This document shows, in pieces, positions 55,423 through 64,000 of a stretch of 64,000 bases of DNA. Below the pieces are notes generated by a model, which did no database searches, had not been told where the DNA came from, and was given only the letters and a program-made list of their open reading frames with translations. Position 1 is the first letter of the stretch. Each line of letters opens with the position of its first letter. The translations under genes and the position numbers were made by a program. Source of the DNA: Flammulina velutipes (taxonomy: Eukaryota > Basidiomycota > Agaricomycetes > Agaricales > Physalacriaceae); the NCBI GenBank assembly GCA_011800155.1, contig CM022374.1, positions 2,666,001 to 2,730,000 of the forward strand, read 5' to 3'.

Positions 55423-55960
55423 TTAATAGACATAGCCCAAGATCTTGCCTCCGACGTTCTTGCGACGAGCCTCTTCGTGGTCGAGAATGCCGGACGAGGT
55501 GGTCTACCAGGATAATCAGTATACAGGCAGACTTGCTTCTTAGACGAACGTACGAGGATCATGATACCGAAGCCACGAGCAGGGAGCAACAAGTTGACCC
55601 AGGACTCGATCTGAGAGACTTGGATATTGAAGCGGGGTGAGATGACACCAGTCTTGTTGAGGCGGCCGTTGAGCTGGATGACGATCTTGCCGGCGCGGTG
55701 GTCATCGATGATCTCGAACTCGCCGATGTATCCTGCGGGGAATGAGCAAGACGCGACAGATTTCGTAGAGAGAGCATACCATGTCGCTGCATGACGGACA
55801 GGAACTTGACTACGACCTTGCTGGAAGGACGGATAAGGACCTGACGCTTGCCGCGGCGCTCAGCGTTGACAATGTTGTTCTAATCGGGTATAAGGATGGA
55901 ATTTTCGGAGATTACAAGTAGACGCACCAAGCAGTCATTGAGGACGGATACGCGGACCAT
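55423..55960 (-). CDS. RPS22: 40S ribosomal protein uS8 (S22/S15a)
   Basis: Four exons (55928-55960, 55780-55879, 55554-55732, 55423-55503) give exactly 130 aa, the standard length. The sequence [25 protein letters not shown], then [24 protein letters not shown] and the end GGKILGYVY are near-universal. The protein binds helix 21 of 18S rRNA in the small subunit body. It is transcribed away from eS17 with about 300 bp between starts, a common arrangement for co-expressed ribosomal protein genes. Confidence 0.98.
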
Positions 55961-56263
55961 TTTGCTTGGAAGAGAGTCGAAGCAAGTATGGCTTTTGTCT
56001 AAGAAATTGAGTTAGCTGCCCGGGGAGTGTCCCCAAGGGATTCGGCCGGGCATTTGGCAGACATTGGCACGCACTGAGGAATTGGGAACGAGGAGGAGCA
56101 ACAGGCTCGATCACCACCAAGAATAATTTCCTGTCCCAACAGTCGTGGGAAATAATGACGTAAGCACTGGCAAGCCACCCGGCAAAGGCCGATGTTCTGT
56201 GCTGCGATTTGTGTCCTCGCCGTCGACGAAATCAGGTAATTTCATCAAGTCAAGCCAGCCAAT
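55961..56263. promoter_or_regulatory. Bidirectional promoter of uS8 and eS17
   Basis: 303 bp between the two ribosomal-protein start codons. A TGACGTAA element (CRE-like) lies at about 56156. No clear TATA box is present, as usual for ribosomal protein genes. No ORF is supported. Confidence 0.6.
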
Positions 56264-56845
56264 ATGGTGCGTGCTCGCTGCTGCTAACGACGACGACGAC
56301 GACGACGGGAGCTCACGCCGGCGACAGGGACGAGTCCGCACGAAAACGACCAAGCGCGCCAGCCGAGTGCTGATTGAAAAGTACTACCCTCGCCTCACCT
56401 TGGATTTCCACACCAACAAGCGGATCGTCGATGAAGTGGTCAGTAGCGCCAGGCAGCGTCGACGGGACTTTGTGCTGATAAAATGCAGGCCGTCGTTCCC
56501 TCCAAGCGTCTGCGCAACAAAATTGCCGGCTTTACTACCCATTTGATGAAGCGTATTCAGAAGGGTCCCGTCCGTGGTATTTCCTTCAAGCTCCAGGAGG
56601 AGGAGCGTGAGCGCAAGGACAACTACGTTCCCGAGGTTTCTGCCCTCGAAGGCCCTCTCGAGGTTGACGTCGAGACAAAGGTGCGTTCACTACTTATCCA
56701 ACCTAATCGATGACTGACTGACCACTTGCAGGCTCTCCTCACGGCACTCAACTTTGACTCTATCCCAGTCACCGTTGCCACCCCCATCGTCCCCGAACGC
56801 ACAAACCGCAGGGAGAGGCGGAACGTCCCCGGCGCTGGTCGATGA
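56264..56845 (+). CDS. RPS17: 40S ribosomal protein eS17
   Basis: Four exons (56264-56266, 56328-56438, 56489-56680, 56732-56845) give 139 aa. The first coding exon is only the ATG, followed by a GTGCGT intron; the second begins GRVRTKT, the invariant N-terminus. The rest ([59 protein letters not shown]) is essentially the family consensus. The protein sits in the 40S head. Gene finders that require a longer first exon would miss the true start. Confidence 0.97.
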
Positions 56846-57571
56846 TTTCCTTACACCGTCATGCAGTATGAGTCTATGCGCTATGTATTCACAAAATACG
56901 AGTTTTACTCTTTTCTCCATGACCATAGCTTCGCGTGATTCGCGTCCAACTATTTGAAGTCCTGGTGATGCAGCGCCAAGGTTGCCTACGGTTCATGCAT
57001 TCTTCAAGTCGTGCGCTCTCTGTCTCTGAAAAAAGCAGCAACTAACGATCTCGTTCCATCGTGGCTATCCATTCGCCTTCGCGCAAGCGAGCTCTCGTGA
57101 TCGTATTTCTGCAGGACGTCCCTTTAACCTTCAAATATCGAAAAATCTGACATCTCGCTTCGGACTTTTCTCTGAAAACGAACTTCATTTCGCTTGGTGC
57201 TGAAATACAATTCGCCTGGCAGCCTCTCCAGCGTTCGCCGCCACCGTCAGTATCATTAACATCAAGGACACACCCATCTGCGTTCGAAATTGGCATACAG
57301 ATAATATTTCCGTGCCTTCGAGATGTCAGGCGGAGCATCGCAAAGCGAGTCGGAGACATAATAAATCTGCCATTACATGTGTAATACGCCATCGAAGGGA
57401 CCATTGGCGACGCGAAACTAAGTATAAGTTGAAGCTTCGCATGAGGTAAAGCATGCTTTCAATTGTATTGAAATGTACTTGTCATGCCACAGCTAGACAT
57501 CTTATTCGATCTGAATTAGATATATAATCACTGCCAGAGCCTCGTGAAGCACTCACACCTACTTATCTAAC
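56846..57571. promoter_or_regulatory. Intergenic; upstream region of CFEM gene A
   Basis: Positions about 57370-57571 align with 58545-58740 upstream of CFEM gene B, so the duplication includes the promoter. A TATA-like GATATATAATC is at about 57517. Nothing coding is supported; a 120-codon minus-strand ORF here looks accidental. Confidence 0.5.
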
Positions 57572-58258
57572 ATGAAGATCTTCTCTCTCATCGCTCTGCC
57601 AACTCTCTTCAGCACCGTAGCGGCGCTCAGCATACAGCGCGATACGCCCAGCACCAACTACCCATTGTGCGTCCGTAATTGCCTCCAGTTCGCTGGAAAC
57701 GGCAACGGGTGTAGGGGACTGCAGAAGTATGTTTCTTCATGGTACGAAGGCTACTGCTGATCATAGCTTGCACCTATTAGCGACGACGTGCAGTGTATCT
57801 GCCGTAGCAGAAATGGAAAGAACGTATTGAACCAATGCCTGGGGAATAGGTGCAGGGATGGGCTTGATAGGCAGATCGCCGCCGAGGTGTACAGACAGTG
57901 TGACGCTGTACCGGATGGTGCTAGCAGTGGTGCAGGTAATGTCGACATGAGCGGTGGTGGGACCGGTGGAGGCAGCGGTGGTGTGGACCCTGGTAATGGA
58001 GATGGCGGAAGTGACGAAGGCAATAGCAATGGCGGTAATGGCGGAGGAATAGGCGGGAATGGTGGAGGACAAGGTGGAAACGGTGGAACGAGCGGTAATG
58101 GCGGTAATGGAGGCGGACAGGGCGGTAATGGTGGAGGATCAGGTGGTAACGGAGGGGCAAATGGTAGCGGTGGTAACGGCGGAGGGCAAGGTGGAAACGG
58201 AGGGGGACAAGGTGGAGATGCGGGTTCCAGCGAGTGCCCTATCAGGCGCGCGAGTTAG
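57572..58258 (+). CDS. Secreted CFEM-type protein A with Gly-rich tail
   Basis: Two exons (57572-57726, 57781-58258) give 210 aa. A signal peptide (MKIFSLIALPTLFSTVAALS) is followed by eight cysteines in CFEM spacing: CVRNC, GC, CIC, QC, RC, QC. The Asp pair just before CIC (NDDVQCIC) occupies the position of the heme-iron ligand in known CFEM proteins. After residue 105 comes about 95 residues of Gly/Asn/Gln repeats (GGNGGGQ units), then SSECPIRRAS. No GPI-anchor signal is visible, so it is probably free in the wall or medium. CFEM proteins bind heme or act in host and surface interaction. Confidence 0.8.
57930..58225 (+). repeat. Imperfect Gly-codon repeats in CFEM protein A
   Basis: Degenerate units of about 12-15 nt (GGTGGNAACGGNGGA type) encode the Gly/Asn tail. 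The tract is nearly absent from gene B, so it has expanded or contracted since duplication. Confidence 0.7.
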
Positions 58259-58397
58259 GGGGGCAAGTAGCCGATAGGTTCAGAATCCATGCAAGATACG
58301 CCTAGAAATACACGCACTGGCGGGAGAGATCACGAACGTTGATAGTATACATGACAATAACACATACTTTACTTGGACCGGATGATTTACAGGTCAA

Positions 58398-58406
58398 TGT
58401 GGCGCA
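58398..58406 (+). other. TGTGGCGYA 3'-flank motif, copy 9
   Basis: TGTGGCGCA, 140 bp beyond the CFEM A stop, same strand. Confidence 0.45.
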
Positions 58407-58740
58407 TTAATGTGTCTTTAGCCCAGAATCACTGATGGACGAGTAAGTATCGCATAAAACATGTGACACGGGGGAGATACGTATATTGTCTCTTCATAGA
58501 TGCACTGCAAATTTTCCGGATAGCGCTAGCGAGGGGTAGACCGATATCAGCAATTATGTAGCCTTCGAAGCGACCGTTAGCGACGTGGGTATGTGAATAA
58601 GGCTTCGCTTTGCGTGAGGTCAAGCAGGCTTTCAAGTATTGGATTGACATATATCACGCCACAGCTAGGCACCTTGTTCGCTCTGAATCAGATATCTAGT
58701 CATTGCCAGAGCATGATGCACCCACATTCACTTATCTAGC

Positions 58741-59178
58741 ATGAAGTTCTTCTCCCTCCTGGCTGCGTCAGCTCTCTTCAGCACTGTCGCAGCGCTCAGC
58801 GTACAGCGCAATACACCCAGCACCGACTACCCACGTTGCGTCCGTCATTGCCTTCAAATCGCTGGAAACGGCCACGAGTGCGCGGGAGTGCAGAAGTACG
58901 TCTCTTTGGAGTAACTCAAGGCTAACGCTGATTACAACTTGCGCCTATTTAGCCCAGGCGTGCAGTGTATCTGCAGCAGCAGAGATGGAAAGAATGTGTT
59001 CAACCAATGTCTGGGGGACAAGTGCTGGGATGGTCCTGATAAGGAGATCGCCGCTGAGGTGTACAGGCAGTGTGACGCTGTACCAGATGGTGCTAGTAGC
59101 GGCGGTGGCGATGGTGGTGGAGATTCCAGCGAGTGCCCTGTTAGGCGCGCGAGTCAAGCCGGGGCAAGTAGCCAATGA
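58741..59178 (+). CDS. Secreted CFEM-type protein B (tandem paralogue)
   Basis: Two exons (58741-58895, 58953-59178) give 126 aa. Exon 1 is 155 nt, exactly as in gene A, and the intron position is the same. The signal peptide MKFFSLLAASALFSTVAALS and all eight Cys are kept (CVRHC, EC, CIC, QC, KC, QC). The residues before CIC are Pro-Gly where gene A has Asp-Asp, so the usual heme ligand is missing. The Gly tail is reduced to GGGDGGGD. The two genes are 480 bp apart, head to tail. Confidence 0.78.
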
Positions 59179-60193
59179 CTTCCGAAGAAACCATGGAGAA
59201 CGCACGTAGGAGATTCAAGTACTGGTGGGAGAGCTTAGTTGTTGGCAGTACGCACGATGTCGACGAATAACACGTACTTTACTTGGACCGGATGATCTGT
59301 CAGCTAGCAACCGTAAAGGATAGGATTGTAGAGACTTCAGAGATTTCAAAACCTCAGCGGGCGCTGTCCATCTGTGTGTCCTTTGTAGTGGTAGGAATTG
59401 TTGTCTTCATAAATCTAATACAGCCAGGAAGCGAGACTGGCCATCGGCAGAAAGTCAGAGCAGAAGGCAAGAAAGTTCAAGATTCGGAACCGATCGGAGA
59501 GGCGGTCCGATTACTTTACTTGAAGCTTGAAATCACGCTGCTCTCGAACGCTCGACGGGCGTAGACATATGGCCATCACTTGCTTCCTTGGATTGATTCT
59601 TTCTCCGGAAAACACCCACAGCATAATGCACGGGATAGCCTCATATTCAGCATTGGCCGAGGAATCAGTTCCTCATGACTTGAATCGAACTGCGGAATAT
59701 GCTACTGGTACTTCAACTGCTCTCTTCCCACGTTATCGTGACCCAGCCATCTAGAACGATCCAACAGATCCCTCAATGCCGCCGTTATCGATGGGAACCG
59801 CTTTTGAATAGCTTGCAACTTTCCAACTACGTAGTAGGTGGCATCATCGTTCAGTTAAGTGGCGCTACCGTTGAAATATACATTAACGTTCAATCGTCTT
59901 CATAGTGCTCTCATGAACTGGTTGTAAATCGCAATCAAATACTGGGCCATCTAGCCTTATGTCCCTGCCAGTGCCAGTGTCTCCATCCTTCCCGAGGGTA
60001 GAGCCCAAGCCACAATTCCATCTCATCATCCGGTCTCGCTCTATTAATTAGGCATACGGCCTAGATATCCAGGTCGCAATGGAAGTCAGCGCTGAGAACT
60101 AGCCGCCGAAGATAAGAACCTCGTGCTATTTATATTTAATCTTAGGACAGTACTCGTCTGACCTTCATCGAGTCCCTCCATCACGTTCCGCTC
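59179..60193. other. Intergenic, no gene recognised
   Basis: About 1 kb with short ORFs only. A weak TATTTATATTTAA box near 60130 precedes the next small gene by some 65 bp. Confidence 0.4.
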
Positions 60194-60415
60194 ATGGCTC
60201 CAGGAGAAAAGGTATGTTCATCCTCGCATGTCTGACTGACCGAACTAACTTGTAATACTCAGTTTCGTTTTCAGGACCCCGTACATCTAACCAAAGAGTA
60301 CGACGGTTACCAAAGAAAGTACGAGGCGGGGGAGAGCGCAATCGTCCAGAAAGCGTACGAGTGTGGTAAAGGAAACAGATTCGTAGGTGGCTTCGCTCCG
60401 CATGAGAACTCTTAA
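60194..60415 (+). CDS. Very small spliced gene, unknown
   Basis: Two exons (60194-60211, 60263-60415) give 56 aa: MAPGEK, then a polar region with KEYDGYQRKYEAGE and a C-terminal GFAPHENS. Splice signals are good. A second in-frame acceptor lies 9 nt downstream (before GACCCC), which would drop three residues. A TATA-like box sits upstream at the right distance. No family is recognised; small hydrophilic stress-type proteins look like this, but that is only a resemblance. Confidence 0.45.
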
Positions 60416-60926
60416 TCTTACCGGTGCCGCTAGACTTGTACCTACTCGGTCGTGTTTCGTAAGGATGGACGCAGAGAAGAGGCTGTTCCGGAGACTTTGT
60501 TGGAACGCACTGCGTAGGGGTCGATTCTTTTTTGTTGAGAGGGTTATTTTGTCGTTATCAGTATCCTGGGATTAATGTGTTGTCACGGTACCATCGGCTG
60601 GAAGCTCGAGGAATTTTCGATGTACGTGAGCTTCAACGAATGTCTTCGAGCTGGCTCTCCCGGCCAAATCACCCAAGGAAACAATCCATGCATGCCGGCC
60701 CGAAACGAAAGCCTTACAATGCCACTAACCTTGGTCCTTTCCCATTGTTTGAATGTTTTCACATTGACACAATGCACTACTCTGCCACTGTTGTTCGTCG
60801 ATTGCTTCAATGGGTGATCTGGCTTTGATCTCATTGATTCGACAGACACGCGCATGAAAAACTAATGCTACATAAACGACGTGTTGTTCGTCTCAATTTC
60901 TCCATCCCCACCCTCATACTTGACCA
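60416..60926. other. Intergenic, no gene recognised
   Basis: 511 bp; short overlapping ORFs only. Confidence 0.4.
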
Positions 60927-61374
60927 ATGAGCTTCCCCGCCTTCACCACCACTGCGCCGCCTGCTGACGCCTCCCTCTCTTGGAAGATGGAATATTCTGA
61001 AGAGGGTTCCCCCGTTTCTGACGTAGAAATGGACCCCGAGGCTATACAAGCAATCCTAATGTCAGTCCCGAAGGAAACAAAGAACGGATTGCGCCATAGC
61101 GCCTCTTGCCAGAAGATCCTCGCGCATGTGGTACGCGTATACGTTTCGGGGCCGTATTTCTCTTCCCTGATGTCGTTTGCAGGACGTAGAAATCGAAATT
61201 TCTCTCACGACCACCGAGCAGCTGTTAATGTCATGCCCTCACGAAGGATGTCAAGATGTCTTGAAAGACGTCAAGAGTCTCAAGATGCATTTGGCGATTC
61301 ACGAAATTGCGAAAGAGGTGGACAAATCGTCAGCACGCAACAACTCAATGCAAAGTGTATTGCTATTCAAGTAA
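60927..61374 (+). CDS. Small C2H2 zinc-finger-like protein
   Basis: Two exons (60927-61130, 61183-61374) give 131 aa. The N-terminus is Pro/Ser/Glu-rich; the middle has ETKNGLRHSASCQKIL. Exon 2 carries one clear finger: CPHEGC, a 12-residue spacer and HLAIH (C-X4-C-X12-H-X3-H). A further CPHCGVSYKH about 20 codons later is in another frame, so a third exon after an extra intron is possible and the C-terminus is not settled. Function unknown; single fingers of this kind may bind RNA or protein. Confidence 0.55.
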
Positions 61375-61490
61375 TGCTCAGAACGTTTGGGCCCTGTCCT
61401 CATTGTGGTGTTAGTTACAAGCATTAGTGAAAGAGGTCGCGTGAGAGCAGTGTGGAAGAGATGATTGTTCTTTTATATTAGGTCACGTAG

Positions 61491-61499
61491 TACGCCACA
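61491..61499 (-). other. TGTGGCGYA 3'-flank motif, copy 10
   Basis: TGTGGCGTA on the minus strand, about 170 bp beyond the estimated 3' end of the U2 snRNA gene, same strand. The neighbouring protein gene is on the plus strand. Confidence 0.3.
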
Positions 61500-61669
61500 T
61501 CTCATTCCCATCCGGTTTGCATTTCATCATCAATAAGTTTATCTCTACTTACTTGCAGACATTACTGTACTAGTAGATCACTGAAAACAATGATCTTTTG
61601 AAGCATCCCGAGCGTCTCCAATTGAAGACACCCGATAAATGCAGACAAAAAGTGGAAGAGAAAGCAAAG

Positions 61670-61860
61670 GGATTCCCCCGACGACACAAGCTGGTACTGC
61701 AGTGGCAAGGTCATCGCGCCCCCGTGTTGCAAGCAGAGCACGAAGGACAAGGGCGGCAAAAATTAGATAACCAAATACGAGAGGCGGTGCCTCTGTAATA
61801 GTGGTTAAACTATTAAGAACAGATACTACACTTGATCTAAGCCAAAAGGCCAGAGTGGTA
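61670..61860 (-). ncRNA. U2: U2 spliceosomal snRNA
   Basis: On the minus strand the 5' part reads GGCCTTTTGGCTTAGATC (canonical stem-loop I and following helix), then AAGTGTAGTATCTGTTCTT, the branch-site recognition region with GTAGTA. An Sm site, AATTTTTG, follows at about 61757-61764. A later stem-loop contains CACTGCAGTACCAG, matching the conserved loop of U2 stem-loop IV. The total length of about 190 nt is normal. Exact ends are estimated. In the nucleus U2 pairs with the intron branch site, which fits the intron-rich genes here. Confidence 0.92.
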
Positions 61861-63760
61861 AGGAATTATTTCGTTGGGAGGCGCGCTTTATACTAGGGAA
61901 GATTACGTGCACGGACCATTTCGCTATGCCGGATGAATGATGCCGATCGAAACGTTGACGAAGGTGTTCATGTTAACTCTTACAGTCTCCACCGTTGGTA
62001 TGGATAAATCGGGTGTCTCTACATGGCCTATCTAGCTGTGCATTTTCCTGATTTCGCTACTTGTCATTCTCTCAGTTTTCTTGAAGGAGAATCTCGCTGG
62101 ACCTTGCGACACATTGTTGTATTCACGTCTCTACATAGTTCTCGCACGACTACGTGATTCTAGGTGCAACCTCTGATATCGACGAGAATGACTTGAACTC
62201 GCTCGCTCGCTCGGTGCGCTTCGTGATTTTGCAACAGGCGCCGAGGCTTGCCAGAGTTTGAGGCTTCAATGGACCCGCCTATTCGATAAGCGTACAGCAG
62301 GTAAGTCGTTGTTCATTCATACTACCTTTGAGCCTGTAATTCATAGACTAGATTTGGACCGGAGGCCGGACGCACTGGAACGGTCTTCCTCCCTTCGTCG
62401 CCCTCCTCTTCTCGTTGACTATTGGTTGACCGAACCCGGCGTGCTGTACCTGCTATATGTCGTCTCATGGCTATCTAACGAAGGATCTCTGTCACCTGCA
62501 TCGACCGGAGACTCGTCTTGGGGGAATGGATCTTTCCCACCCGAATAACATGTTGTTTCTCCTCCCACTATCCGTTTTCACCTTCGTTTATCCTTCACGA
62601 GTTGTTCCACTCCTGTCTCGCACCTCTCCAGACCGAGTGTCTGTTTTGGCGAGGATGGCCGAGAGCCTCTCTTCTCCTTCAAACCGAACTATGTTCTATT
62701 CAGTCTCCATGCTCTGGCTGAAGGATGACTCCGCTATGAATGAGCGGGGACGGAAAACATACATCACCCATGCCAGCTTGCGAAGGCATGGAGGCCCCTT
62801 GGGGTCAGCATAGGAGGCAGCAGTCGCACAGGGAGCAGGTTTGAAGCGTGATGGTGATGACACGGCTTATGCCTACCCCTCCTCCTGAGCTCACAGACGA
62901 CGCGAACCCTATATTCACCGCGGCCTTCTCCACCGCCTCATAGGTTGCCTCATACGCGAGAGCGAGAGGGTTCGCTGCTAAAACTATTCCAGGCTGGACG
63001 AGTTGGTAACCGAAGTCGTTGCATACACGAATATCATGTTGTTGTGTCAAATGCAGATTTGTATTCCTTCTCAGTGCGTGACGTCTAGCCTGCGTTTGAC
63101 TTTGTCCTATTCATCTCAACATTCCTGATAGGTCAGACGTCAGACGACTATTGACGCACAAAGCATGCTCCTTAATACACAGCCAACTGATTCATGGTTG
63201 ACCGTAGGACTCAGTGATGGCATTTCTGGGAGGCAGGCGAATCCTTCCATGTTCAGGAAACCGCAATCTATCACTTAATCGAGTCCACAGGTGTGCAAAA
63301 GAAAGGGTGCGGTGTGGACGTTTTACGTCTATTGCTCCCTACGACATGACTACTGACAACGAGCGGTGAATTTATTGTCAGTAAGCCTTCAATCAATATA
63401 TTTGGTCTTCGTGTAACGTAAACAAAAGTGCTTACTTGCTCCATAGGTTTGTACTCTAGTCACCGTAATGTATCAACGTGGATGAACTTCCGAAGCGACG
63501 TTGTACAAACGCACTTGAAAGCTTGGTCGACTCTCGGTGCCTCGCGTTCTACTAGTGTTAGCACTCAGTGGCTCGATGTGGCGTCCGTAGATCGCATTGC
63601 TCAGACTTTACCTCAAACTTGCTCATGTTTTTTAGGTTCTTACACCCTGCGTAAGTGAAGCCTGATCTCAGCATCCCATTTCTAGATGGATCTTCTATTT
63701 ACTATCCACCCTGTACGGTATAAGAGCTAAAGTTCACAGCACTTGATCCCATTCAGAGGC
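61861..63760. other. Intergenic, no gene recognised
   Basis: About 1.9 kb. The part next to 61861 should carry the U2 promoter, but I could not place a proximal element. Short ORFs (e.g. 62457-62813) lack motifs and splice structure. A TATA-like GGTATAAGAG at 63718 lies about 40 bp before the next start. Confidence 0.4.
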
Positions 63761-64000
63761 ATGCGTCCTCCCCAAGAAACTCCTACGTCGACCCCGGTAA
63801 ACGTTTACCTATTCAATCCCGACCACCACATCCTTCCCAGGAATCCAATGGCTTACATTGCCGGCGTTGAGGAGCTCTGCCAACAATCTGGGAAAAACCT
63901 GGCACTGGAGAGCACCTTGACAAAAGTCGAGTTGTACGAAGGGACAACCACCTCTTCGAACGATTGCATCGCAGCCCACATCTCTCATGTCTGCAATGGG
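63761..64000 (+). CDS. Unknown gene, 5' part only (runs off the window)
   Basis: Eighty codons stay open from ATG 63761 to the right edge, beginning MRPPQETPTSTPVNVYLFNPDHH. Two stretches look folded (NVYLFNPDHHILPR; AYIAGVEELCQQSGKNLALE), and Cys residues occur near the end. No signal peptide is visible. A TATA-like sequence lies about 40 bp upstream. I do not recognise the family. Confidence 0.45.
   Translation, partial: MRPPQETPTSTPVNVYLFNPDHHILPRNPMAYIAGVEELCQQSGKNLALESTLTKVELYEGTTTSSNDCIAAHISHVCNG

Noticed and set aside
57042..57404. 120-codon ORF on the minus strand
   Set aside because: No motif, and part of it overlaps duplicated upstream DNA of the CFEM genes; looks accidental.
57921..58160. 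His/Arg-rich ORF on the minus strand under the Gly-rich tail
   Set aside because: Shadow of the repetitive Gly/Asn codons of CFEM gene A.
62457..62813. 118-codon ORF on the plus strand
   Set aside because: No recognisable domain, no splice or promoter context, and overlapping ORFs of equal size in other frames.
1..64000. CRISPR arrays, bacterial operons, attachment sites or replication origins
   Set aside because: The window is eukaryotic, with spliceosomal introns throughout; I saw no regularly spaced direct repeats of the CRISPR type.

Overview
This is nuclear DNA from a filamentous basidiomycete, most likely a wood-decay agaricomycete. Genes are split by many short introns (about 45-60 nt, GT-AG, often with a CTRAC-like branch site close to the acceptor). 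The gene content fits: a GH7 cellobiohydrolase, a deuterolysin-type metallopeptidase, DUF7918 proteins, full-size PDR transporters and CFEM proteins. I rebuilt gene models by hand from splice signals, reading frame and family motifs. In most models every exon-exon junction keeps frame.

Layout. 1-5.3 kb: a truncated secreted alpha/beta hydrolase, a weak hypothetical gene, phosphopantetheine adenylyltransferase (CoA synthesis) and, divergent from it, an acidic membrane protein. 5.8-10.3 kb: an NmrA-like reductase and a 12-exon protein with two kinase-like domains. 10.5-36.4 kb: two closely related PDR-type ABC transporters in inverted orientation. Between them lie a SLC4/Bor1-type anion transporter, two or three hypothetical genes, a complete-looking two-ORF non-LTR retrotransposon and a MYND zinc-finger gene. 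36.8-42.8 kb: CTR9 of the Paf1 complex and a GH7 cellulase. 43.1-53 kb: an accessory stretch with four DUF7918 paralogues (one frameshifted), a UPF0014/FetB-like membrane protein and a metallopeptidase gene interrupted by a block of tandem hairpins. 53.4-64 kb: an Hsp20-like protein, a divergent ribosomal-protein pair (uS8 and eS17), two tandem CFEM-type secreted proteins, a very small spliced gene, a C2H2 protein, a U2 snRNA gene and the 5' part of an unknown gene.

How the genes relate. Most are independent housekeeping or accessory genes, not one pathway. Several could serve wood decay (cellulase, secreted peptidase, hydrolase, PDR efflux, heme/iron-type CFEM proteins), but nothing in the sequence shows co-regulation.

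Most unusual observations: a strand-specific 9-mer (TGTGGCGYA) that recurs 100-340 bp beyond stop codons; a LINE with RNase H placed between endonuclease and reverse transcriptase; an array of four back-to-back perfect hairpins inside the metallopeptidase gene; a double kinase whose second domain lacks catalytic metal-binding residues; and DUF7918 paralogues that each keep a SUMO-interaction-like tail.
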